From positions 1,744,501 through 1,808,500 of the forward strand of contig JACKIM010000001.1 in NCBI GenBank assembly GCA_020638465.1: DNA of 64,000 bases, written 5' to 3'. Shown piece after piece: positions 16,725 through 24,610 of the stretch. The DNA is from Geminicoccaceae bacterium (GTDB lineage Bacteria > Pseudomonadota > Alphaproteobacteria > Geminicoccales > Geminicoccaceae). The position numbers were made by a program, and so were the translations under genes. The notes under the pieces are model-generated. The model was not told where the DNA came from, made no database searches, and saw only the letters and a program-made list of their open reading frames with translations. Each line of letters begins with the position of its first letter. Position 1 is the first letter of the stretch.

Positions 16725-16751
16725 CCAGTCAGATCAGTATGATCTGTCTGG
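16725..16751. promoter_or_regulatory. Long interrupted palindrome between the dehydrogenase-like and kinase genes
   Basis: Arms CCAG-T-CAGATCA (16725-16736) and TGATCTG-T-CTGG (16740-16751) are symmetric apart from the T at equivalent positions, around a 3-base centre. It begins 10 bases after the stop of the 6PGDH-like gene and 90 bases upstream of the kinase start. No T run follows on the minus strand, so it looks more like an operator than an intrinsic terminator. Confidence 0.55.
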
Positions 16752-16760
16752 ATCGATGCA

Positions 16761-17552
16761 CTAGAGAATTTCTTCAGGATGCTGGAAACCGCCAACTCTC
16801 GGAGCCGGAGGAGCGGATGCATGGTCGTCGAGCGCTTCGGTGAGATTGAGCATCATCGCCTGAGCCAGCAGGGGGGTCGCAGCCTCAAGGTGCACCGCAT
16901 CGTCCAATTGCCAGGCGGCCCGTCCCGTCCAGCGCCGTTCCATCAACGGGAAGAGGTCCTTGACGGCAGCCTCATCGGAGACTGATGGCCAGGCTTCCAG
17001 CATCTGTGCCGCCTCGCTGCGGGCCTGCACCTCGGCATTGGCCGCAGCCTCCTCGATCATGAGTATGAAATGGGCAAGCCCGGCACCGCCCACATGCACG
17101 AAACCGCCATCGCCTGCGCAGCGTTCGAGGATGGGCCCGGCACGTTCGACAGCCCGGTCGTCTCCCGAGACCAGCAGTCTTGATCGACCATGTCGTTCAA
17201 TCCAGGCAATATCGATGTAAAATATCGAACGGTGGCGCATCCTGCGGTAGCGGCGCATGGTATCGCACCAATAACTACCCGAAGGATCGAGCACAATATC
17301 ACCTGGCTCCATGTGGACGTAGGTGCTGTCGATGCAGTTGTCGACGGCTTGTCCCAGTTCGATATCGAGGACATAGGAGCGCGGATGTTCAATGACCTCG
17401 AAATAATCGACCATGGCCGGGACCGTCGCCACTCCCGCCTTTTCGAACTGTCGGGTCTCCTGTTCGTCGCGGGCGAGAGCGATCACCTCGATCCCGGCCG
17501 CCCGCAGGCTCCGGTAGAGACCGGTTGCGCAGCCCAATACAGCCACTTTCAT
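16761..17552 (-). CDS. 6-phosphogluconate-dehydrogenase-like protein lacking catalytic residues
   Basis: Divergent relative of the 6PGDH/beta-hydroxyacid dehydrogenase family, 263 residues. MEPGDIVLDPSGSYWCDTMRR (81-101) corresponds to the GDIIIDGGNS-DT-RR segment, and FVHVGGAGLAHFILMIEEAA (151-170) to the segment containing the catalytic lysine. There Lys, His and Asn of the family are replaced by Leu164, Glu167 and Glu168, and the SGG substrate loop is missing (IDIAWIERHG). The Rossmann start AVLGCATGLYRSL is also irregular. It is thus either a non-oxidative enzyme, a binding protein or a new chemistry. It is the most upstream gene of the minus-strand sugar cluster. Confidence 0.7.
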   Translation of the reverse strand: MKVAVLGCATGLYRSLRAAGIEVIALARDEQETRQFEKAGVATVPAMVDYFEVIEHPRSYVLDIELGQAVDNCIDSTYVHMEPGDIVLDPSGSYWCDTMRRYRRMRHRSIFYIDIAWIERHGRSRLLVSGDDRAVERAGPILERCAGDGGFVHVGGAGLAHFILMIEEAAANAEVQARSEAAQMLEAWPSVSDEAAVKDLFPLMERRWTGRAAWQLDDAVHLEAATPLLAQAMMLNLTEALDDHASAPPAPRVGGFQHPEEIL

Positions 17553-17767
17553 GCTTATCTCCCGACCGTTCTTCGCAAGGTTACGCCGAACGGTCGGGTA
17601 CAGGAACGCGACCGACTAACTCAGATTGTCGACAAGATGCCGCCGGACACTTCAGGTGGGCCGGCATCGTCGCCACCATCATTTTCCCACCGGGCGAACG
17701 GGGTTTCGCGGGACGTTGTTTTCGGGGTAAGGATTGGCGCCGGTTGTGGGGAGGAGACGGGGCGGTG

Positions 17768-18952
17768 ATGAACCAGCGTTTCATGATGGTCTATTGCGGC
17801 CTGCTCATGGCCATTTCGGCGTTCTCGACCGATATGATCCTGCCGGCCATGGGGTTGATGCGCGACGCATTCGCGACCTCCATGGAGACGGTGCAGATGG
17901 CGGTGCCGACCTACATGATCGGTGTGGGCGCGGGACAGCTCATGTTCGGGCCGGCCTCGGACCGGTTCGGGCGGCGCATGACGGTACTGGCGGCGCTGCT
18001 GCTGTATCTGGCAGGGACGGTGATGTGTCTCGGTGCGTCGTCGTCCGGGTGGTTGCTGGCCGGCCGGCTGGTCCAGGGACTCGGCGGCGGTGCGGTGCAG
18101 GTGATCGCCCGGGCCATCGTGCGTGACGGATCGGCTGGCAGCGAACTCGCGCAGAACATGGCGATGATTTCGGCGATCTTCGCCATCGGTCCCATCATCG
18201 CTCCCCTGGTGGGATATGTGGTGACGGCAAGCGGTCACTGGCAGGGAGCGTTCATTGCGCTGCTGGGGCTGGCGGTCATCCTGACCACCCTGGCGCTGAT
18301 GTCGCGCGAGACATTGCAGATGCCGGTGCCCGATGCGTTGTCGCCGGCAGCCCTGATACGCAGGTCGGTGCGGGTGCTGCGGCATCCGCAGTCACGGCGG
18401 TTCGTGCTGTTCAGTGCGCTGGCGATGACCGCGCTGTTGTCCTACCTCACCAATTCCCAGCGGATGTTCGTGGAAACGCTGGGGACCACGCCGTTGGCTT
18501 TCGTGTTGCTGTTCGGTTTCTCGTCGACCGGCATCGTCGCCGGACAGTTCGCCAACCGGCAGCTCATACGGCGACTCGGGACGGTTGCGGCGTCGACCAT
18601 CGGTGCATCGGTGCTGTGCGGCAGTTCGGCGATGATCGCATTGATCGATCTCGCCGGATATTCCACGCCGTGGAGCCTGTGCCTGTGCATGCTGGCGTTC
18701 AATACATCCTATCTGGTGGTGTTCGCCAATTCCATCAGCCTCGTTCTCGATCCACATGGCGACATTGCGGGTTTCACCGCCTCCTTCAGCGGCTTTTTCA
18801 GTGCGACGGTCGCCAGCCTGCTGGCAGCCGTCATCACGTGGCTTGCCGATGGCGCAATCCTGCTATGGGCATTTTGCATGTTGACCGTGGCGACCTTGTG
18901 CCTCGTGATGTTGCTCGACTGGCAGCGACGGACGCCGCCAATCTTGCGCTAG
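17768..18952 (+). CDS. Bcr/CflA-type MFS drug exporter
   Basis: Proton-driven export protein of the inner membrane, related to bicyclomycin resistance transporters. 394 residues from the ATG at 17768 (MNQRFMMVYCGLL), about twelve membrane helices. Motif A is seen as GPASDRFGRRM between helices 2 and 3, and the Bcr-like first helix has STDMILPAMGLM. RLVQGLGGGAVQVIARAIVRD is the family's helix 4 region. The frame is open far upstream, but the upstream residues are not membrane-like. It is divergent from the 6PGDH-like gene across ~215 bases. Confidence 0.9.
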   Translation: MNQRFMMVYCGLLMAISAFSTDMILPAMGLMRDAFATSMETVQMAVPTYMIGVGAGQLMFGPASDRFGRRMTVLAALLLYLAGTVMCLGASSSGWLLAGRLVQGLGGGAVQVIARAIVRDGSAGSELAQNMAMISAIFAIGPIIAPLVGYVVTASGHWQGAFIALLGLAVILTTLALMSRETLQMPVPDALSPAALIRRSVRVLRHPQSRRFVLFSALAMTALLSYLTNSQRMFVETLGTTPLAFVLLFGFSSTGIVAGQFANRQLIRRLGTVAASTIGASVLCGSSAMIALIDLAGYSTPWSLCLCMLAFNTSYLVVFANSISLVLDPHGDIAGFTASFSGFFSATVASLLAAVITWLADGAILLWAFCMLTVATLCLVMLLDWQRRTPPILR

Positions 18953-18975
18953 GCGGAGTTCGCGCCTATCAGCGC
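18946..18975 (+). terminator. Possible terminator hairpin after the MFS gene
   Basis: GCGCTAGGCG (18946-18955) can pair with CGCCT (18963-18967) and AGCGC (18971-18975) with a 3-base bulge. It overlaps the stop codon and lacks a T tract, so termination is uncertain. Confidence 0.3.
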
Positions 18976-19000
18976 TGAAAATCCACCGACGGAGGAAGCC

Positions 19001-20014
19001 ATGGACATTCGGATCAAGGGTATGGTCGCATTCGCCGCCCTGCTTGCCGGACCGGTCGCCGCCCATGCCACCGAGGATATCGTCTTCGGCACGAACTGGA
19101 AGGCGGAGGCGGAACATGGCGGCTTCTATCAGGCGGTGGCGGAGGGCATCTACGAACGCCACGGCCTCCACGTCACGATTCGCCAGGGTGGCCCGCAGGT
19201 GAACCATGCGGCTCTCGTCGCCGCGGGCAAACTCGATTTCTACATGGGCGGCAATCTGTTCGGACAGTTCAACTTCACGCAGGGCGGCGTACCGGTAACG
19301 ACCGTCGCGGCCTTCTTCCAGAAGGAGCCGCAGGTTCTGCTGGTCCATCCGGATGCGGGGATCGACAGTTTCGAGGATCTCAAGGACAAGACGCTATTGA
19401 TCGGCAATGACGGCAGGCTGACCTTCTTCTTGTGGATGCAACAGGAATTCGGCCTGTCGGAAGACCAGATCAAGCCCTACACCTTCAACCCTGCGCCGTT
19501 CATCGCCGATCCGGACAGCGCGCAGCAGGGCTACATTACCTCGGAGCCGTTCGCGGTGGAACAGCAGGCGGGCTGGAAGCCGGGGCTGCTGGTCATGGCC
19601 GACGCCGGCTATGACACCTATTCCACGACCATCGTCGCCCAGAACGCGCTCATCGATGGCGAGCCCGATGTCGTGCAGGCGTTCATCGATGCTTCCATCG
19701 AGGGGTGGATCTCGTACCTCTATGGCGACCCGTCGCCTGGCAACAAGCTCATCAAGGCCGACAATCCGGACATGACCGACGAGCAGATCGCCTATTCGAT
19801 CGCGGCCATGAAGGAGCACGGTATCGTCGACAGCGGCGACAGCCTGGAGATGGGCATCGGAGCGATGACCGACGAGCGCTGGAAAAGCTTCTTCGACAAG
19901 GCCGTCAGCTGGGGGGTCTATCCCGCCGATCTCGACTACATGTCCGGCTATACCCTGAAGTTCGTCAACAAGGGGGTCGGTCTCGAACAGAAGAAGAAGC
20001 TCCTGGGGCATTGA
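19001..20014 (+). CDS. NitT/TauT-type ABC transporter substrate-binding protein (NMT1/THI5-like)
   Basis: Periplasmic binding protein of the nitrate/taurine/pyrimidine-precursor class. A signal peptide (MDIRIKGMVAFAALLAGPVAAHA) precedes FGTNWKAEAEHGGFYQAVAEGIYERHGL, the family's N-terminal signature. GGPQVNHAALVAAGKLDFYMG and the ITSEPFAVEQQ segment fit the two-lobe fold. Start 19001 has a GGAGG just upstream. 337 residues is a normal length. The ATPase gene overlaps the stop by four bases. The ligand cannot be told; the NWKAEAEHGGFY pattern resembles thiamine-precursor binding proteins, so a pyrimidine ligand is one option. Confidence 0.9.
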   Translation: MDIRIKGMVAFAALLAGPVAAHATEDIVFGTNWKAEAEHGGFYQAVAEGIYERHGLHVTIRQGGPQVNHAALVAAGKLDFYMGGNLFGQFNFTQGGVPVTTVAAFFQKEPQVLLVHPDAGIDSFEDLKDKTLLIGNDGRLTFFLWMQQEFGLSEDQIKPYTFNPAPFIADPDSAQQGYITSEPFAVEQQAGWKPGLLVMADAGYDTYSTTIVAQNALIDGEPDVVQAFIDASIEGWISYLYGDPSPGNKLIKADNPDMTDEQIAYSIAAMKEHGIVDSGDSLEMGIGAMTDERWKSFFDKAVSWGVYPADLDYMSGYTLKFVNKGVGLEQKKKLLGH

Positions 20015-20778
20015 TCACCGGTCGCGGCAATTCCGTCGTCCGCCTGGAACAGGTTGCCAAGACGTTCTCCAACGGTACGACAGCACTGGCCGGCCTCGAT
20101 CTCGCGGTCGGCCGCCACGAGTTTCTCTCCCTCCTGGGACCTTCGGGCTGCGGAAAGAGCACCGCACTCAGGCTTGTTGCGGGGCTTGGTGCTCCCAGTG
20201 GCGGCCGGATCGTGTGGCCAGACGATGGCAGTGCAGGTGACAGGGTCGGCTTCGTGTTCCAGGAGCCGACATTGATGCCGTGGGCGACCGTGCTCGACAA
20301 TGTCTATCTCCCGCTGCGCATCCGGGGCCAAGGCCGCCGCAGCGTCGAACCGGAATTGCTCGAAGCGCTGGCGATGGTCGGCCTGTCGGGCTTTGAACGG
20401 GCCTTCCCGCGCGAGCTTTCGGGCGGCATGAAAATGCGCGTCTCCATTGCCCGTGCCCTGGTCACCAGGCCGAAGCTGCTGCTGATGGACGAACCTTTTG
20501 CGGCACTCGATGAAATTACCCGACTCAGGCTGAACAACGATCTTTTGAACCTGTGGCAACGGCAGAATCTGACCGTCGTATTCGTTACCCACTCGGTCTA
20601 TGAATCTGTCTATCTCTCCTCGCGCGTTGCGGTGATGGCTGCACGTCCGGGCCGCATGACCGCCGAACTCGACATCGACGCACCTTATCCCCGTGACGAA
20701 GCCTTCAGGACATCGGAAACCTACAACCGCCACTGCCGGCTGGTATCGAAGGCCCTGCGCGAGGCAATGGGCGATTAG
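20011..20778 (+). CDS. NitT/TauT-type ABC transporter ATPase (SsuB/TauB-like)
   Basis: Cytoplasmic ATPase partner of the preceding binding protein. It begins at a TTG (20011) overlapping the binding-protein stop (TTGA) and preceded by a G-rich stretch, giving 255 residues. Walker A GPSGCGKST, Q-loop FVFQEPTLMPWATVLDNVYLP, signature ELSGGMKMRVSIARAL, Walker B LLLMDEPFAALDE and the switch histidine VTHSVYESVYL are intact. The family normally has a membrane permease gene alongside. None is present here: downstream is AT-rich, foreign-looking DNA. Either the permease was lost or it is encoded elsewhere. Confidence 0.9.
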   Translation: MITGRGNSVVRLEQVAKTFSNGTTALAGLDLAVGRHEFLSLLGPSGCGKSTALRLVAGLGAPSGGRIVWPDDGSAGDRVGFVFQEPTLMPWATVLDNVYLPLRIRGQGRRSVEPELLEALAMVGLSGFERAFPRELSGGMKMRVSIARALVTRPKLLLMDEPFAALDEITRLRLNNDLLNLWQRQNLTVVFVTHSVYESVYLSSRVAVMAARPGRMTAELDIDAPYPRDEAFRTSETYNRHCRLVSKALREAMGD

Positions 20779-20992
20779 ATTGGAGGGCACCGCAAAGCAT
20801 GGGGGCAGTTGCTGTTGGTGGGGTTTGATGCGACGGTGGCGATATCGCGGGTGAAATGCCGGTAAACGGATCAAGAAGGAACTTCACAAGTTTACAGCAA
20901 CTTGAACGGCGGGCGTCGGAGGTTGACCAGATTTAGAGTCCCCGATAGGGGATCCGAAAACTCCACGACTTTCACAGAGGTTGAGAAAAGTA

Positions 20993-21325
20993 ATGATTTC
21001 ACGTATCGGAAATGTTATATATTGGGCTTGCTTAGGTGCTTCTGGAATATTGTTAATATTATCTATAATGGCATTTTTATTTTCTATAATAGAATTTTGG
21101 CCTCATGTGTTATACTATACAGACGTTCACGATTATTCGAATGAGCATACCAAGAATATGAGCGTTTTTGATAGGGCTAGAGGCCATTCAAGGCAGCTTG
21201 CCCACCAAGATGCTTACTATAGCTTTGTTCGGATATTGAAAGGCGAAGTGGTACTGTTGGCAGTCATCGCGGCAATATTTTTCCTGATCGGAAGATCCGC
21301 CAGATACATACTATCCAATAAGTAA
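20993..21325 (+). CDS. Small two-helix membrane protein in an AT-rich island
   Basis: 110-residue open frame from the ATG at 20993 (MISRIGNVIYWACLG). Two hydrophobic segments are clear: ASGILLILSIMAFLFSIIEF (~10-32) and VVLLAVIAAIFFLIGRSA (~85-104), with a polar stretch rich in His, Tyr and Asp between (YYTDVHDYSNEHTKN). Both ends are probably on the same side of the membrane. I do not recognise a family. Base composition is strikingly AT-rich compared with the rest of the window, and codons end often in A or T, suggesting transfer. It lies between the NitT ATPase and an insertion-sequence remnant. Confidence 0.55.
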   Translation: MISRIGNVIYWACLGASGILLILSIMAFLFSIIEFWPHVLYYTDVHDYSNEHTKNMSVFDRARGHSRQLAHQDAYYSFVRILKGEVVLLAVIAAIFFLIGRSARYILSNK

Positions 21326-21448
21326 TCCGACAGCATACCGGCGCTTCTCAGGATCAATGTCATTGTATTCCAAAATGGTCAGTATGAAAATGTTGTATGC
21401 ACTTTCGCTCAAGTTCGCCATCGCAAGGCTTTAAAGGTTTTTCATGAC

Positions 21449-21465
21449 GGCTCAGTTCCCATTAG
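21449..21465. repeat. Candidate IS end, copy 1
   Basis: GGCTCAGTTCCCATTAG, identical to the copy 50 bases downstream. Probably a left terminal repeat from an earlier or tandem insertion of the same or a related IS1595-type element. No inverted partner occurs after the truncated transposase. Confidence 0.55.
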
Positions 21466-21498
21466 TGCACTGACGCATTCTTAAGATTCATATTTTTA

Positions 21499-21515
21499 GG
21501 CTCAGTTCCCATTAG
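21499..21515. repeat. Candidate IS end, copy 2 (adjacent to the transposase)
   Basis: Second copy of GGCTCAGTTCCCATTAG, 45 bases before the transposase start, the expected place for the left terminal repeat of an IS1595-family element. Confidence 0.6.
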
Positions 21516-21560
21516 CTGTTGTTCATGCTATGTTCTCCATGAATTTGGGAGAACCGACTG

Positions 21561-22328
21561 ATGCGCAATGAGGAATTCGAACTATTTCTTTCGATGGTTG
21601 CTCGCCTTGACGTTGAGCAGAAACAACGGCTCGAAGCGGCGCTTGCCGGTGGCGGGGACGAGGCGGTGGTGATCGAGCTTCTGGAAGCTCGCCTTGGCCC
21701 GGAGCCGGCCTGCCCGCATTGCCGGGCGGAAGGTTCGCGGCCGTGGGGCAGGAGTCACGGGTTGCGGCGTTTTCGGTGTGCGACCTGCGGCCGGACGTTC
21801 AACGCGCTGACCGGCACACCGCTGGCGCGCCTGCGCAGGAAGGCGCAATGGTTGAGCTTCACCGCCTGTCTTTCCCGAAGTGACACTGTTCGCAAGGCAG
21901 CGAAGATCTGCCGGGTGGCGGTGGCGACGAGCTTTCGCTGGCGGCATCGCTTTCTTCGGGCGGGCGTGGCCGATGCCGAGGCGCTTTCGGGTATCGTCGA
22001 AGCCGACGAGACCTTCTTCCGGCGTTCGTTCAAGGGGTCGCGGTGCTGGCGAAAGCAGGCTGATCCGCCGCCGCGACCGCCCAAAAGACGCGCCACACCG
22101 GCCCGCAAGCGCGGCTTGAGCGACGAGCAGGTACCTGTGCTGGTCGCCCGCGACCGCACCGGATCGACACGCACGGCGGTTCTGACTGACCACAGTGCGG
22201 ATGCCATTGACGCCGTCGAGCTGTCTGAAGAACGGGGACCAACTCACAGCCAAATTGTTGCGCCCCTCTTTCACAGTTTGGTGCAACACTGGTGCAATGG
22301 ATTTCAGGTGAATCAGCTAAATCATTGA
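21561..22328 (+). pseudogene. Truncated IS1595-family transposase
   Basis: The first ~220 residues are a typical IS1595/ISXO2-like transposase: an N-terminal zinc ribbon (Cys51, Cys54, Cys73, Cys76; CPHC and CATC), a helix-turn-helix region (~95-130) and the first acidic catalytic residue in VEADETFF (Asp149). After LTDHSADAIDAVEL (nucleotide ~22220) similarity stops, and the frame continues through unrelated sequence to 22328. The rest of the DDE domain and the right terminal repeat are absent, so it cannot transpose itself. It ends just before the tRNA-Phe 3' end. A start at 21561 follows GGGAGAA at a usable distance. Confidence 0.85.
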
Positions 22329-22334
22329 AAATGA

Positions 22335-22410
<76 letters not shown>

Positions 22411-22668
22411 AAATAAAGTGAGAGCGATATATCGGGAGCTTGGCCTGGAGTCCAGACGCTTCAGACGCAAGGTGCTCATATTTGCGTGAAAGCGATATTC
22501 CGGTGGGCTGGTCCCGGTTCATCAGGTCCATCCAGGCAACCTCAAGAACCCCGGACATCCGCGCCAACGGCGCCAACGTCAAACTTGACCGGACGAGATG
22601 AACGCAGGACCTTCATGAATTATTCGGGCACACACGAATTGGTTGTTCTTGTTTTTTGGGCGGTAGAC

Positions 22669-24255
22669 TCAGGCCCTCTCGCGCACTGCCGTGAACCTGA
22701 TCTTCGGGAAATCGTCCTGGGCGCGGCCAAGATCCCAGTGATTTCTCGCCATGAAGACGGGGTTGCCATCGCGATCATCGGCGAGGCTGGCCTTCTTCTG
22801 TTGCTCGAATTTCGTCAGTTCGGAATGGTCGTCGGCGTCACACCATCTCGCCGTGACAAAAGGAGCGGATTCAAGGTCGATCGGCAGGTTGTATTCTGCC
22901 GCCAGCCGTGTCTTGAGCACATCAAGCTGAAGTTGCCCCACCACGCCGACGATCCAGTCGGCGCCGATGCGTGGTCGGAAAACCTGCGTGACGCCCTCTT
23001 CAGCCATGTCTTCCAGGGCCTTTTTCAGGTGCTTGGCCCGCATCGGATCGCCCAGCCGCACGCGCATGAGAATTTCCGGTGCGAAGCTGGGAATACCGGT
23101 AAAACGCAGATCCTCGCCACTTGTCAGAGCGTCGCCGACACGAAGTTGGCCGTGATTGGGGACACCGATGATGTCGCCCGGCCATGCTTCCTCGGCAAGC
23201 CCCCGGTCATGGGCGAAAAACATGATGGGGTTGGAGACCGAGATGGTCTTTCCATGACGGACCATCTTCAGCTTCATGCCACGCTCGAACCGGCCGGAGC
23301 ACAGGCGCACGAAGGCGACCCGGTCCCGGTGCTTGGGGTCCATGTTGGCCTGGACCTTGAAGACGAAGCCGCTCACCTCATCTTCGTCGGGGTGGATCGT
23401 GCGTTCGATGCTCGGCTGCGGGCGAGGCGGTGGTGCATGGTCGACCAGCCCGTCGAGGAGGCTGCGCACCCCGAAGGTCTTGAGGGCGCTGCCAAAGAAG
23501 ACCGGCGTGAGATGTCCCTCAAGGTAGGATTCGAGATCCATCCCGGGCAGGGCACCGCGCACGAGTTCGAGCTCTCCCTCGGTTTCACTCATCTGTTTTT
23601 GTGAAACCCGTGTCGCCAGATGATTGCTCGTGCGACTTACGATGTCTTCGGCAATGGCTCCCTTGCTCTCGTCGAGCAGGATCACCCGGTCGCTGCCCAA
23701 CTCCATCACTCCACGAAAATTCTGCCCCATGCCGATCGGCCAGTTCGCGGGCGAGACATCCAGCGCAAGCTTGTCGGAAATCTCGTCAAGCACTTCGAGG
23801 GGATCGCGGGCTTCTCTGTCCATTTTGTTGACGAATGTCATGATGGGAATATCGCGAAGTCGACATACTTCGAACAGTTTGAGCGTCTGGGCCTCGATGC
23901 CCTTGGCCGCGTCAATCACCATCACGGCACTGTCGACAGCCGTCAGCGTTCGATAGGTATCCTCGGAAAAATCCTCATGGCCGGGCGTATCGAGCAGGTT
24001 GAAGGTACAACCGCGATAGTCGAAGGTCATGACCGAGGTCGAAACCGAAATGCCGCGTTTCTGTTCGATCTCCATCCAGTCGGATTGCGTGCGGCGACGC
24101 TCGCCGCGTGCCCGCACCTCACCGGCCAGATGGATGGCTCCGCCCATAAGCAGGAGTTTTTCAGTGAGCGTGGTCTTGCCGGCGTCAGGATGCGAAATGA
24201 TCGCGAACGTACGGCGACGAGACGCCGCTTCGCCGGTGGTAAGCTGTTCGGCCAC
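22669..24255 (-). CDS. prfC: Peptide chain release factor 3
   Basis: GTPase that recycles RF1 and RF2 from the ribosome after termination. 528 residues, the normal length. G1 SHPDAGKTT, G2 region RGISVSTSVMTFDY, G3 LLDTPGHEDFSEDTY and G4 FVNKMDRE are intact, followed by the RF3-specific beta-barrel and C-terminal domain (GVVGQLQLDVLKTRL, RWCDADD). The ATG at 24255 is the natural family start. It is preceded by a 355-base divergent region and followed by tRNA-Phe on the same strand after ~260 bases. Confidence 0.97.
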   Translation of the reverse strand: MAEQLTTGEAASRRRTFAIISHPDAGKTTLTEKLLLMGGAIHLAGEVRARGERRRTQSDWMEIEQKRGISVSTSVMTFDYRGCTFNLLDTPGHEDFSEDTYRTLTAVDSAVMVIDAAKGIEAQTLKLFEVCRLRDIPIMTFVNKMDREARDPLEVLDEISDKLALDVSPANWPIGMGQNFRGVMELGSDRVILLDESKGAIAEDIVSRTSNHLATRVSQKQMSETEGELELVRGALPGMDLESYLEGHLTPVFFGSALKTFGVRSLLDGLVDHAPPPRPQPSIERTIHPDEDEVSGFVFKVQANMDPKHRDRVAFVRLCSGRFERGMKLKMVRHGKTISVSNPIMFFAHDRGLAEEAWPGDIIGVPNHGQLRVGDALTSGEDLRFTGIPSFAPEILMRVRLGDPMRAKHLKKALEDMAEEGVTQVFRPRIGADWIVGVVGQLQLDVLKTRLAAEYNLPIDLESAPFVTARWCDADDHSELTKFEQQKKASLADDRDGNPVFMARNHWDLGRAQDDFPKIRFTAVRERA

Positions 24256-24610
24256 GGAATCGGATGCTCCAGTTTGGTTGCGCGAACCAGTTCAAGACGC
24301 AGGAGGGCGGTAGCGCCGCCGGCACGACTGGTCAACCATGCTTGCCCGATCCAATATCTTGGCCTGCCGGAGGAACTTCGCAAGACCTTGATACCGACAG
24401 CGGGCGGGGTCGTCCGCAATGATCTTTCTGCATCGATCGCGCTCGGGAGGGGCAGGCTTGAGGTTGTCGGTCGCCTTTGACGAACCGTGCAATGCGTCTC
24501 ATTCCTTCCTTGACCCGTGAGCCACAGTCTGTTTCGACTGCGGCCGTCGCTCACTCCGGATCGCTCGTTGCGAGTGATTTCCGTACAACCCTTATGTGTG
24601 AGATCGCTCG
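24256..24610. other. Divergent intergenic region, prfC / cyclophilin
   Basis: About 355 bases expected to contain promoters for both flanking genes. I see no RNA gene or strong hairpin. A 66-codon open frame on the minus strand (24292-24492) resembles nothing known and is not called. Confidence 0.45.

Larger units (their letters stand above)
21326..21560. other. AT-rich junction with insertion-sequence end repeats
   Basis: Non-coding AT-rich stretch after the membrane ORF. It carries two copies of a 17-base motif described in the next two entries and leads into the truncated transposase. I see no gene in it. Confidence 0.6.

Noticed and set aside
24292..24492. 66-codon minus-strand frame between prfC and the cyclophilin gene
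   Set aside because: No ribosome-binding site, family or composition signal; the region is better read as promoter DNA.
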